Shown here: one piece after another, positions 7,599 to 14,674 of the stretch
How the letters are laid out: every line of letters starts with the position of its first letter
Numbering within the stretch: position 1 is the first letter of the stretch
Assembly: GCA_021153325.1 (NCBI GenBank)
Contig: JAGKTQ010000044.1
Location: 1-21,515, forward strand
Source: Lachnospiraceae bacterium
GTDB taxonomy: Bacteria; Bacillota; Clostridia; Lachnospirales; Lachnospiraceae
Length of the DNA: 21,515 nucleotides
Reading direction: 5' to 3'
Translations under genes and position numbers: made by a program
The notes under the pieces: model-generated
The model's input: only the letters and a program-made list of their open reading frames with translations
What the model was told of the DNA's origin: nothing
Database searches by the model: none

Positions 7599-8660
7599 AT
7601 GAGAGAAAATCAGATTGCAATACCGACTATATTAAAGGTTGAAAAAGGTGCCATAAAAAAATTAGGAAGCTATATTAAAATGAACGGACTGGACAATGCA
7701 GTCATTTACTTTGGAAATGGTCTGATTGATATGTTCGGTTACAATGTAATGGATTCTATGAAAGCAGAAGGAATTAACGTTCTGGAATATCGAGAAATAG
7801 ATACCGTACAAATAGAAGACTTAATTGATATGGCATTTTCTATTGATTCAAAGGCACAGGTCGTTGTAGGTATTGGTGGAGGAAAGGTAATTGATGCTGC
7901 CAAATATGCGGCATATCTGCGCAAGCTTCCATTTTTTAGTGTCCCGACTTCTTCATCCAGTGATGGATTTTCCAGTGCCAGTGCTTCCCTTTTAGTGCAG
8001 GGAAGACGTACGACAGTTCCGGCAAGAATGGCATTTGGAATTATCGTAGACACAGAAGTTATCAAGACTGCACCGGACAAGTTCATGTATTCCGGAATCG
8101 GGGATATTGTTTCAAAAATCACCGCTTTGTATGATTGGATTTTTGAAGAACAGCATGGATGCGGAAAAGTAAATGATTTTGCTATGATGATTGCAAAAAA
8201 AGCGGTCAACAGCTTTGTTCGCACTCCATTTGAGACGATTCATGATGATTTGTTTATCCGCGAATTAATGGATTCTCTTGCGATGAGCGGTGTTGCCAAT
8301 GAAATTGCAGGCAGCAGTGCTCCTACAAGTGGAAGTGAACATCTGATTTCGCATGCCCTTGATAAAACGATCCCCAATCCGCAGTTACATGGTATCCAGG
8401 TAGGTGTTGCAACTTATATTATGAGCAAGGTTCATGACCATCGCTATAAGAGAGTAAATACAATCTTTACGGATACCGGTTTTTGGGATTATGTCAGTAC
8501 GCTCGATTTGAAGCGTACCGATTATGAACATGCTATTGACATTGCCCCATCTATAAAGCCTCACCGCTATACTTATTTGCATGAAGAAAAATATCGGGAA
8601 ATGGCAAAAGAAGTATTGTATGAGGATGAGATATTAAAGAAGGTATTTGGCGATAAATAG
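7599..8660 (+). CDS. sn-glycerol-1-phosphate dehydrogenase-like enzyme (EgsA/AraM type)
   Basis: The 353-residue protein belongs to the iron-alcohol-dehydrogenase/dehydroquinate-synthase superfamily. The nucleotide site shows as GIGGGKVIDAAKYAA (91-105) and SVPTSSSSDGFSSA (114-127). Three metal ligands are in place: D169 in GIGDIVSKI, H248 in SGSEHLISHALD and H264 in LHGIQVG. This pattern matches the group reducing dihydroxyacetone phosphate to sn-glycerol-1-phosphate, known from archaea and Bacillus AraM, rather than plain alcohol dehydrogenases, which lack the TSSSSDG run. The exact substrate is inference. AGGAGAG at 7583-7589 supports ATG 7599. It has its own promoter and a strong terminator shared with the convergent tRNA. 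Confidence 0.82.
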   Translation: MRENQIAIPTILKVEKGAIKKLGSYIKMNGLDNAVIYFGNGLIDMFGYNVMDSMKAEGINVLEYREIDTVQIEDLIDMAFSIDSKAQVVVGIGGGKVIDAAKYAAYLRKLPFFSVPTSSSSDGFSSASASLLVQGRRTTVPARMAFGIIVDTEVIKTAPDKFMYSGIGDIVSKITALYDWIFEEQHGCGKVNDFAMMIAKKAVNSFVRTPFETIHDDLFIRELMDSLAMSGVANEIAGSSAPTSGSEHLISHALDKTIPNPQLHGIQVGVATYIMSKVHDHRYKRVNTIFTDTGFWDYVSTLDLKRTDYEHAIDIAPSIKPHRYTYLHEEKYREMAKEVLYEDEILKKVFGDK

Positions 8661-8690
8661 AAGATATATAGATAAAAAGAATAGAGATAG

Positions 8691-8720
8691 AAAAAGTGCA
8701 GTCGTGTGACTGCACTTTTT
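8691..8720. terminator. Bidirectional intrinsic terminator
   Basis: Perfect 13-bp arms (8691-8703 and 8708-8720) surround the 4-nt loop GTGT; the outer five pairs are A-T, giving a T run on both strands. It ends the dehydrogenase gene on the plus strand and the tRNA-Pro transcript on the minus strand. Confidence 0.92.
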
Positions 8721-8723
8721 TAA

Positions 8724-8796
8724 TCGGAGTGACGTGACTTGAACACGCGGCCTCTACTTCCCTAAAGTAGCGCTCTACCACCTGAGCCACACCCCG
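8724..8796 (-). tRNA. tRNA-Pro, anticodon AGG
   Basis: Read on the minus strand the 73 bases fold as a complete cloverleaf. The acceptor stem is CGGGGTG/CACTCCG with discriminator A, the D-stem GCTC/GAGC, the anticodon stem CTACT/AGTAG around loop TTAGGGA, the variable loop 5 nt, and the T-arm has loop TTCAAGT. The loop places AGG at positions 34-36 and G at 37, as in all proline tRNAs. CCA is not encoded. Own promoter at 8810-8838, terminator at 8691-8720. Confidence 0.93.
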
Positions 8797-8809
8797 AAAC
8801 GCCTTGCTT

Positions 8810-8838
8810 ATTATATATGGTTTTATAGAGAAAAGCAA
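8810..8838 (-). promoter_or_regulatory. Promoter of tRNA-Pro (minus strand)
   Basis: On the minus strand TTGCTT (8838-8833), a 17-bp spacer and a perfect TATAAT (8815-8810) lie 13 bases before the tRNA 5' end. Confidence 0.8.
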
Positions 8839-8939
8839 GAGATTTTCATGAAAAACTAAAAGGGGATAAGCACTGGTTGGAGAAAATAGAATAAGATAAT
8901 AGGAGAGGAGCATTGCCTGCCATTTGGTGAAACAGGCGG

Positions 8940-9857
8940 ATGGAGGAGAAGAAAATCAGTACTTATAAAAGGTTAGAAAAGGTCTATAACGAAGCGAAGG
9001 TCTTGCCGTTAAGCAGAGGCTCAAAATATGTGTTGATGAGTGACTGTCACAGAGGTGTGGGAGCGTGGAACGATAATTTTCTCCCGAATCAAAATTTGTT
9101 TTTTGCAGCTTTACAGGAGTATTTTAGGTGTGGATATACTTACATTGAATTAGGGGATGGGGATGAACTTTGGGAAAATCGTGATATATGTCAGATCATA
9201 CAAACGCATAGCAATGCATTTTGGATGATGGCACAGTTTTATAAAGACAGTCGTTTTTATATGCTTTTTGGAAATCATGATAAGAAGAAAAAGAGTAAAA
9301 AATATATATGTGGCTGTATGAAAGAATATTATTGTGACAGCTGTGATACTTCGTTGGAGCTGTTTCCAGACATTGAAATTACAGAAGGACTGCGCCTGTG
9401 GGAAGAGCAGAGTGGAATGGAGATCTTACTGGCACATGGGCACCAGGGGGATTTTATAAATGATACAATGTGGAGACTTTCGCGCTTTTTAGTCAGAAAT
9501 GTTTGGAGGCGGCTTGAAAGACTTGGATTTCATGACCCTACCAGTGCAGCCAGAAATTACAAGAAGAAAAAGAAAATAGAACGAAGACTGTCAGAATGGG
9601 CAAATAGTAAAGGTATTCTATTAATAACAGGACATACACATCGCCCCGTATTTCCGGAAATTGGCGAAGGGTTGTATTTTAATGATGGCAGCTGCGTGCA
9701 TCCAAGGTGTATTACAGCAATTGAAATTGATAATGGAAAGATTACATTAGTCAAATGGAGTGTGCTTACAAGAGCAGATAAGAGCCTTTATGTAGGTAGG
9801 GAAGTGCTGGAAGGACCGGTAGAATTGGAAAAGTATTTTACAGGTCATTATCATTGA
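8940..9857 (+). CDS. Metallophosphoesterase family protein
   Basis: The 305-residue protein has the calcineurin-like phosphoesterase motifs in order: MSDCHRG (D35, H37), ELGDGDELWEN (D73 region), LFGNHDKK (N112, H113), LLAHGHQGD and ITGHTHRPVFP near 230. These give a two-metal active site in the cytoplasm. An Asp/Trp-rich GDxDELWEN segment and a basic stretch (residues ~200-215, KKKKKIERR) resemble UDP-diacylglucosamine-hydrolase-like or YfcE-like members, but the substrate is unknown. A TGA in frame at 8928-8930 fixes ATG 8940 as the first possible start; the SD (AGGCGG) is weak and close. Confidence 0.85.
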   Translation: MEEKKISTYKRLEKVYNEAKVLPLSRGSKYVLMSDCHRGVGAWNDNFLPNQNLFFAALQEYFRCGYTYIELGDGDELWENRDICQIIQTHSNAFWMMAQFYKDSRFYMLFGNHDKKKKSKKYICGCMKEYYCDSCDTSLELFPDIEITEGLRLWEEQSGMEILLAHGHQGDFINDTMWRLSRFLVRNVWRRLERLGFHDPTSAARNYKKKKKIERRLSEWANSKGILLITGHTHRPVFPEIGEGLYFNDGSCVHPRCITAIEIDNGKITLVKWSVLTRADKSLYVGREVLEGPVELEKYFTGHYH

Positions 9858-9882
9858 CGGAGACGGGCAGAAAAGATAAGAT
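9854..9882 (+). promoter_or_regulatory. Probable promoter of rlmD
   Basis: TTGACG (9854-9859), 17 bp and TAAGAT (9877-9882) lie 45 bases before the rlmD start and overlap the stop codon of the preceding gene. Confidence 0.5.
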
Positions 9883-9926
9883 AGTAAAAGGTACATAGAA
9901 AAGGAAACAGTAGAAAGTGATAAAAT

Positions 9927-11351
9927 ATGGAAAATAAAAAGAAAGTAGAAAATAAGAAAAAAAATTTTTCACAAAAGCCTAAAAAAGAAGCAATGAAAAA
10001 AGAAGAAAAAAAGAAATATGAACACAATCTTTCAAAAGTAGAGAAAAAGAAAAACAGCCGCTGTCCGGTATCCGGAAAATGCGGCGGTTGCCAGTTTATT
10101 GATGTTCCATATGAAAAACAGTTGGAGCAGAAGAAAAAGGATACGGCAAAGCTGTTAGAGCCGTTTTGCAAACTGGAGATCGTGCATGGAATGAAACAGC
10201 CGGAGCATTATCGAAATAAGGTATCCGCGGTATTTACACATGATAGAAAAGGGAATCCTTTATCCGGTGTGTATGAGGAAGGGACACATTATGTTGTTCC
10301 AGTTGAAGAGTGTCTTTTAGAAGATAAAAAAGCAGATGAAATTATCGGAACGATCCGAGGTATGTTAAAGTCCTTTAAGATCAAAGTATTTGATGAAGAT
10401 ACCGGCTACGGATTGCTCCGGCATGTTCTGGTCCGTGTTGGGAAAACAAGCGGACAGATCATGGTGGTTTTAGTAGTAGCATCCCCTATATTTCCTTCAA
10501 AAAATAACTTTGTGAAGGCATTATTAAAGGTACATCCCGAAATTACAACGATTGTTTTAAATGTGAATGACAGAAGGACAAGCATGGTGCTTGGTGATAA
10601 AGAACAGGTTATTTATGGAAAAGGTTTTATCGAGGATGAACTTTGCGGTAAGACTTTTAAAATTTCTCCAAAATCTTTTTATCAGGTAAACCCAGTGCAG
10701 ACAGAAGTGCTTTATGGAAAAGCAATGGAATTTGCAGGGCTGACAGGGAAAGAAACAGTCATTGATGCGTACTGCGGTATCGGAACGATAGGTTTGATCG
10801 CAGCGGATAAAGCCAAGAAAGTTATCGGTGTAGAATTGAACAAAGATGCTGTAAAAGATGCGGTACAAAATGCGAAAAGAAACCAGATAAAAAACGTAGA
10901 TTTTTATCAGAAGGATGCCGGAGCTTTTATGGTGCAGCTTGCGGAGCAGGGAGCACACGTTGATGTAGTCTTTATGGACCCACCACGGGCAGGAAGCGAC
11001 GAAGCATTTTTGTCATCCGTTGTGAAGCTGCAGCCGGATAAGGTGGTGTATGTGTCCTGCAACCCGGAAACTTTGGCAAGGGATTTGAAGTATTTGACAA
11101 AGAAGGGGTATAAGGTGGAGCAAGCGGAAGGAGTGGATATGTTCCCGTTTACGGGGCACGTTGAGACGGTTGTTCTCTTGTCCCAACGAAAAGCGGATGA
11201 TTATGTTGAGGTGGAATTGGAGTTGGACGAGCTGGATGTGACTTCAGCGGAAAGTAAGGCGAATGGCGTAGAGAGGTGCAAACTATTTATATTATTCTGT
11301 TTACGAGTGGAATTGGTTGGTGCATGGGATTTATTAATGAGAAAAAGATAG
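9927..11351 (+). CDS. rlmD: 23S rRNA (uracil-C5)-methyltransferase RlmD/RumA-type, 3' end altered
   Basis: The enzyme methylates a uracil of 23S rRNA with SAM. After a very Lys-rich N-terminal extension (1-45) come the 4Fe-4S cysteines C46, C52, C55 and C81, the SAM motif VIDAYCGIGTIGL near 280, MDPPRAG near 352, the catalytic C378 in VYVSCNPETLARDL, and the family end FTGHVETVVLLS (H411). The family usually ends soon after; some gut Firmicutes copies carry a C-terminal extension of the type seen here (DELDVTSAESKA, 437-445). After Ala-445 (base 11261) the sequence changes to NGVERCKLF, which I do not recognise, and stops at 11351. The enzymatic core is intact, so the protein is probably still active. 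The change marks the start of the accessory region. Confidence 0.88.
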   Translation: MENKKKVENKKKNFSQKPKKEAMKKEEKKKYEHNLSKVEKKKNSRCPVSGKCGGCQFIDVPYEKQLEQKKKDTAKLLEPFCKLEIVHGMKQPEHYRNKVSAVFTHDRKGNPLSGVYEEGTHYVVPVEECLLEDKKADEIIGTIRGMLKSFKIKVFDEDTGYGLLRHVLVRVGKTSGQIMVVLVVASPIFPSKNNFVKALLKVHPEITTIVLNVNDRRTSMVLGDKEQVIYGKGFIEDELCGKTFKISPKSFYQVNPVQTEVLYGKAMEFAGLTGKETVIDAYCGIGTIGLIAADKAKKVIGVELNKDAVKDAVQNAKRNQIKNVDFYQKDAGAFMVQLAEQGAHVDVVFMDPPRAGSDEAFLSSVVKLQPDKVVYVSCNPETLARDLKYLTKKGYKVEQAEGVDMFPFTGHVETVVLLSQRKADDYVEVELELDELDVTSAESKANGVERCKLFILFCLRVELVGAWDLLMRKR

Positions 11352-11434
11352 GTGGTTCCATCCTACCAAACTGGTTCATACATGCGGTATCGAATGTATT
11401 TTCTGGCATTTGCTCTGCGTTTTTGCTTTTTTGA
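11276..11434 (+). pseudogene. 3' remnant of a CPBP (CAAX-type) membrane protease gene
   Basis: In a frame different from the rlmD tail, 52 residues run to TGA 11432-11434. They include LFTSGIGWCMGFINEKKI and GGSILPNWFIHAVSNVFSGI, which resemble the last helices of CPBP intramembrane proteases, with the His of the final motif in NWFIHA. No start codon or N-terminal part is present; the fragment overlaps the rlmD 3' end. It is therefore the remains of a gene cut by a rearrangement. It is not a copy of the intact CPBP gene at 16725. Confidence 0.55.
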
Positions 11435-11651
11435 CAGATTATTTTAGATTTTGTCACCTGTATCAGAGGGAATCCCCAAAAGAGAAATGGAAAGAAAAAG
11501 GCACTGTATCGTTCTAAAAAACAGGATAAATGTGCCATAAATCCGGCGATGCAACCTATAGTTTACATTAAGAAACTATGTGATGGTGGTCTTTAGAACA
11601 GCTAACAGGTATCATTGAAACGAACAAAATTTTCAGATTGGAGGACTCGCT
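11435..11651. other. Intergenic stretch with one inverted repeat
   Basis: No gene is recognised. The only clear structure is ATAGTTT (11558-11564) and AAACTAT (11573-11579), arms of 7 bp separated by 8 bp, 73 bases before the next start codon. It could be an operator for the XRE regulator that follows. No convincing promoter was found. Confidence 0.4.
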
Positions 11652-12434
11652 ATGACATTAGGCGACAAATTATCAAAATTACGAAAAGAAAATAATTATA
11701 CGCAGGAACAGCTTGCAGATGTTCTTGGCGTATCAAGACAAGCCATCAGTAAATGGGAAAGTAATATTACATATCCCGAAACAGAAAAGCTGATACGGAT
11801 AAGTGAATTGTTTAACTGCTCTCTTGATTATCTTCTCAAAGATGCGGAAGAAACGATTTATAAACCTCAATCAGATACAGATACTCTATTTCTCAGGAAG
11901 AGAATCCGTGAAAGAAAAAGTGAAAAAACTGTTTTGGGTATGCCTTTGTGGCATATCGGAAGAAATGCAAGAGGTTTTATTGCCGTTGGATTAAATGCCC
12001 GTGGAGTTATTGCAGTTGGCTTAAAGGCAAGAGGAATTGTATCGCTTGGTATGCTATCCTTTGGAGTGCTATCGCTTGGTATGCTTTCTTTTGGCTTGCT
12101 TTCACTCGGTATGTTTGCTCTCGGTCTTTTGTCCGCTGGTTGTTTTTCCATTGGCGTATTTGCAACCGGTGCAATTAGTTTAGGTATCATTTCTCTCGGC
12201 GCAATCGCTATCGGTGATTTTTCTGTCGGAGCATTATCTATTGGTAAATATTTTGCACTCGGTGATAATGCAAGAGCTATGATTGCGTTAGGAGATACCG
12301 AAGCCGCAGGAAGCGTTTTTCAAAAAATTGGCGAGCTTTCCGCACAGGATATTACTGCCGTAAAGCAATCGCTCGATACGGTTGTTCCGACTTACCTCTC
12401 ATGGGCGAAAGAAATAATCAAGCTGTTTTTATGA
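11652..12434 (+). CDS. XRE-family regulator with Gly-pentad repeat domain
   Basis: Residues 4-60 form an XRE helix-turn-helix (KLSKLRKENNYTQEQLADVL, GVSRQAISKWE). A charged linker (62-95) follows. From residue 103 to 198 a Gly occurs at every fifth position, 20 in a row without a break, with hydrophobic or small residues between (GMLSFGVLSLG-like units). This is unlike membrane helices; a repeated-turn beta-solenoid is the likelier fold, by analogy with pentapeptide-repeat proteins. The last 50 residues are non-repetitive and probably cap it. The SD TGGAGG at 11639-11644 supports the start. First intact gene of the XRE array. The ligand and target are unknown; the pentad part may be an oligomerisation or sensing domain. 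Confidence 0.85.
   Translation: MTLGDKLSKLRKENNYTQEQLADVLGVSRQAISKWESNITYPETEKLIRISELFNCSLDYLLKDAEETIYKPQSDTDTLFLRKRIRERKSEKTVLGMPLWHIGRNARGFIAVGLNARGVIAVGLKARGIVSLGMLSFGVLSLGMLSFGLLSLGMFALGLLSAGCFSIGVFATGAISLGIISLGAIAIGDFSVGALSIGKYFALGDNARAMIALGDTEAAGSVFQKIGELSAQDITAVKQSLDTVVPTYLSWAKEIIKLFL
11958..12245 (+). repeat. 15-bp-period coding repeat (Gly every five residues)
   Basis: Codons for Gly recur every 15 bases over 288 bases, 20 times, encoding residues 103-198 of the regulator above. Middle units are nearly identical at DNA level (GGTATGCTATCCTTTGGAGT-like), while the ends have diverged. Confidence 0.9.
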
Positions 12435-12477
12435 GGTTTTATATGCTGTTAAATACTTTTAATACTGTGTTTGCGGC
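12422..12477 (+). repeat. 56-bp direct repeat, copy A
   Basis: About 46 of 56 bases match copy C at 13858-13913. It starts inside the last codons of the pentad-repeat regulator gene. It contains an inverted repeat TTAAA-TACT-TTTAA (12449-12462); both arms differ from copy C by matching changes (T:A here, C:G there), so the dyad is kept. Confidence 0.8.
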
Positions 12478-12513
12478 TACATACAGGAGGAACTTGCCGA
12501 CATATTTGGAGTG
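12475..12513 (+). pseudogene. Short remnant of an XRE HTH coding sequence
   Basis: The frame reads GYIQEELADIFGV before running into YKCSTNGR and a stop. QEELADIFGV is the consensus of XRE helix 2 to the turn (compare QEQLADVLGV in the gene before). Nothing else of the gene remains. It directly follows repeat copy A, as if a former regulator gene had been deleted. Confidence 0.45.
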
Positions 12514-12520
12514 TATAAGT

Positions 12521-12593
12521 GTTCTACCAACGGTAGATAGACAATTTTCTCCTTTCATATCATGCGTTCTACCAGCAGTCGATAGACATTTTT
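12521..12593 (+). promoter_or_regulatory. Two 28-bp operator-like direct repeats
   Basis: Copies at 12521-12548 and 12566-12593 (45 bp apart) share GTTCTACC, GATAGACA and a T run. The first holds the perfect palindrome TCTACC-AAC-GGTAGA (12523-12537), containing CTAC-N5-GTAG. The second has one arm changed (CTAC-N5-GTCG) and abuts the -35 of the next gene's promoter. Likely binding sites for an XRE repressor. Confidence 0.6.
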
Positions 12594-12610
12594 ACAGAAA
12601 CGATTATAAT
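12583..12610 (+). promoter_or_regulatory. Promoter of the 12644 XRE gene
   Basis: TAGACA (12583-12588), a 16-bp spacer and a perfect TATAAT (12605-12610) lie 34 bases before the start codon, with the second operator-like repeat directly upstream and overlapping the -35. Confidence 0.65.
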
Positions 12611-12643
12611 GAAGGCAATAAATGAGAAGGAGACCGAAGTAAA

Positions 12644-13327
12644 ATGAATCAAGAAAAAACAGGTGCTTTTATTGCACAATTAAGAAAAGAAAGCAATATG
12701 ACGCAAGTTCAGTTGGCAGATGAATTAGGAGTTACCAATAAAGCTATTTCAAAATGGGAAAATGGTAAGTCATTGCCGGATGTGCAATTGTTTCAACCAA
12801 TATGTAAGTTGTTTCACATTAGTGTCAATGAATTATTGGCAGGAGAACATATACAACAAGAAGAAATACAATATAAAACCGAACATATGTTATTGGAATA
12901 TGTTTTATTAACAAAGAACATATGGAAATTGAGTTTAATTTCATTTCTTTTAATTGGGATAGGTTCATTGATTTGCTTCTTACCGTTTATGGTCAATAGA
13001 ACAGACACAGTAATTCGTATTTTCGGTTGCAGTATAGGAGCTATTATTATTCTTTTTGGAGTCTATATGAATTTTATTGTTAAAATATATATGAATACAA
13101 ATAGAGTGTATAATTATATGAATGAAAAATTCGGGCATATGAAGCTGTTTATTTCAGGCATTATTATGGAACTCGTAAGTATAAATATGTTCAGCTTTAT
13201 GTCTCTGGGATACGAGGGAAAGGGTGTTAATGCTATATTAGGAACAATTGCATTTGTGCTATGTTTTGTTGGTACAAATCTAATTATAATGGCTTGTAAT
13301 ATAAAAAATAATCGTAATGCAAAATAG
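12644..13327 (+). CDS. Membrane-tethered XRE regulator, four helices
   Basis: Residues 5-66 are an XRE DNA-binding domain (QLRKESNMTQVQLADELGV, TNKAISKWENGKSLPD). After a linker (68-92) four hydrophobic segments follow at about 96-117, 124-147, 167-188 and 196-219, so the HTH would sit on the cytoplasmic face of the membrane. No catalytic or ligand motif is seen in the membrane part. The SD GAAGGAG at 12625-12631 supports ATG 12644. Own promoter with operator-like repeats suggests autoregulation. Target genes and signal are unknown. Confidence 0.85.
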   Translation: MNQEKTGAFIAQLRKESNMTQVQLADELGVTNKAISKWENGKSLPDVQLFQPICKLFHISVNELLAGEHIQQEEIQYKTEHMLLEYVLLTKNIWKLSLISFLLIGIGSLICFLPFMVNRTDTVIRIFGCSIGAIIILFGVYMNFIVKIYMNTNRVYNYMNEKFGHMKLFISGIIMELVSINMFSFMSLGYEGKGVNAILGTIAFVLCFVGTNLIIMACNIKNNRNAK

Positions 13328-13340
13328 AATCATTATGAAA

Positions 13341-13360
13341 AATAATCAAGCTGTTTTTAT
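13341..13360 (+). repeat. 20-bp exact repeat, copy B
   Basis: AATAATCAAGCTGTTTTTAT here is identical to 12413-12432, which spans the end of the pentad-repeat regulator gene and the start of 56-bp repeat copy A. The 11-bp end also opens copy C at 13858. It lies between two genes, so this is a leftover of a duplication. Confidence 0.8.
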
Positions 13361-13363
13361 AAG

Positions 13364-13392
13364 GCTTGTCTCTGCTCGAAAGTAGAACAAGC
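13364..13392 (+). promoter_or_regulatory. 5'-leader hairpin before the 13416 gene
   Basis: GCTTGT and TCTGCT (13364-13376, one bulged C) pair with AGTAGA and ACAAGC (13381-13392), a 12-bp stem with one G-U pair and loop CGAA. No T run follows, so it is not a terminator. It ends 13 bases before the SD. Confidence 0.5.
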
Positions 13393-13415
13393 GAATAAAT
13401 TGTACGGAGGAAAGT

Positions 13416-13850
13416 ATGGATAAAAAGAAAATAATGGCATTTGAACCTTGGTTTTTTATTTTTTTCGGCTTGTTCCATCTGCACAGGATATGGGGATTGA
13501 TTGACAGAAATTCCTACGCTGAATTCTGGACAGGCGTGTTACATAATAAAGGATTGTTTTATTTTGTGCTGATGGGAATATTAGCAATACTGTGCGTTTT
13601 GGGTATTATTACTTTTTGTAAAAACCGGCATTGCAACTACTGGTGGAGATGGATATATGTCTTTGGCGGTATCTATGTGTTGTTTGATTTGTTCGCTATT
13701 GCTGTCGGATTGGACTTTTGGAATAAACTTTTATTGTGGATGTTTGATGTACAATCACCGTACTGGAATGTAATATGGTCTTTCTTTATTTTGCTTGGTG
13801 GATTTGTATTTGCATTGGGAATATACTTATTAATACAAAGAAAGAGATGA
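13416..13850 (+). CDS. Four-helix membrane protein of unknown function
   Basis: The 144-residue protein has four hydrophobic segments, roughly residues 8-30, 45-67, 77-98 and 115-139, separated by short loops rich in Trp, Asn and Arg (for example KNRHCNYWWRW). I do not recognise a family. GGAGG at 13406-13410 supports ATG 13416. It has no HTH itself, but lies between two XRE genes on the same strand. It may be a target or partner of a neighbouring regulator; this is only context. Confidence 0.75.
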   Translation: MDKKKIMAFEPWFFIFFGLFHLHRIWGLIDRNSYAEFWTGVLHNKGLFYFVLMGILAILCVLGIITFCKNRHCNYWWRWIYVFGGIYVLFDLFAIAVGLDFWNKLLLWMFDVQSPYWNVIWSFFILLGGFVFALGIYLLIQRKR

Positions 13851-13857
13851 AAAACGA

Positions 13858-13913
13858 GCTGTTTTTATATGGTTTTAAGTGCTGTCAAATACTTTTGACA
13901 CCGTGTTTTCAGC
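13858..13913 (+). repeat. 56-bp direct repeat, copy C
   Basis: It matches copy A (12422-12477) in about 46 of 56 bases and lies directly after the 13416 gene. It carries the -35 element and the dyad listed in the next entry. Confidence 0.8.
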
Positions 13914-13923
13914 AAAGTAAAAC
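13883..13923 (+). promoter_or_regulatory. Promoter with overlapping operator for the 14006 XRE gene
   Basis: The perfect dyad TGTCAAA-TACT-TTTGACA (13883-13900) contains the -35 TTGACA (13895-13900). A 17-bp spacer leads to TAAAAC (13918-13923). A protein bound to the dyad would block the -35 box. Confidence 0.6.
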
Positions 13924-13947
13924 AGGTTTGATAGACAAAAAAAGAAA

Positions 13948-13988
13948 AAGTGATTATTCTCGAAGCAGGTAGGGAGAACAAATCACTT
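13948..13988 (+). promoter_or_regulatory. 5'-leader hairpin next to the SD of the 14006 gene
   Basis: AAGTGATT (13948-13955) pairs with AATCACTT (13981-13988), and inside it TTCTC (13957-13961) pairs with GAGAA (13974-13978). The 3' arm ends 3 bases before GAAGGAGG, so folding could affect ribosome access. Confidence 0.5.
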
Positions 13989-14005
13989 GTGAAGGAGGAA
14001 AATTT

Positions 14006-14593
14006 ATGGAGCTGAACGCACAAATAAAAAAGTATCGAACAGAGCTTAATCTGTCCCAAGAGGAATTGGCGGAGAAGGTCTATGTGACAAGGCAGACGGT
14101 TTCAAATTGGGAGAATGAGAAAAGCTACCCGGATATCCACAGCCTGTTGCTTCTCAGTTCATTGTTCAATGTATCTCTCGACCAACTAATTAAAGGAGAT
14201 GTTGAGACAATGAAAGAAATTATCAACGAGCAGGAAGTTAAGAAGTTTAATTATTACGGAAACATTTTCAGTATTCATTTTTTTATTTTGATTATCACAG
14301 CGGCACCGCTATTCTTTTGGTTAGAACGATATGCGTTCATACCTTTCGGGGTGTTGTTTGCAATTACAATGTTTTGGGCATTGAAAGTTGAAAAAATCAA
14401 GAAAGAAAATGATATTCAGACTTACAAGGAGATAGTTGCATTTACAGAGGGAAAGAAACTGGATGAACTCCACAAAGCAGTGGAAGTAGGAAAGCGTCCA
14501 TACCAAAATGTATTGAAGGTTATCATCAGTGCTGTTGTTACGGCGACAGTTTGCTTTTTGATTGGGCTGTTAATGCACATATTTTTGAATTGA
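14006..14593 (+). CDS. Membrane-tethered XRE regulator, three helices
   Basis: Residues 4-64 form the XRE domain (KKYRTELNLSQEELAEKVYV, TRQTVSNWENEKSYPD). Hydrophobic segments lie at about 85-106, 110-127 and 172-194, with a charged cytoplasmic loop of ~40 residues between the last two. The SD GAAGGAGG (13991-13998) fits ATG 14006. A promoter-overlapping dyad and a leader hairpin suggest control of transcription and perhaps translation. Targets unknown. Confidence 0.85.
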   Translation: MELNAQIKKYRTELNLSQEELAEKVYVTRQTVSNWENEKSYPDIHSLLLLSSLFNVSLDQLIKGDVETMKEIINEQEVKKFNYYGNIFSIHFFILIITAAPLFFWLERYAFIPFGVLFAITMFWALKVEKIKKENDIQTYKEIVAFTEGKKLDELHKAVEVGKRPYQNVLKVIISAVVTATVCFLIGLLMHIFLN

Positions 14594-14674
14594 GTGAATT
14601 GTTTTGGTTTTAAGCAGTAATAGTGAAATTTACATTAAAATCAGCGATTCCACGCATATTCTCCGTTTGAGGTG

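Noticed and set aside
8551..8913. 120-residue minus-strand reading frame
   Set aside because: It runs through the tRNA-Pro gene, its promoter and the terminator, and resembles no protein family.
12413..13913. Integron-type gene cassette sites between the regulator genes
   Set aside because: The repeats include a promoter, differ in length, lack attC folding and core sites, and no integron integrase is seen.
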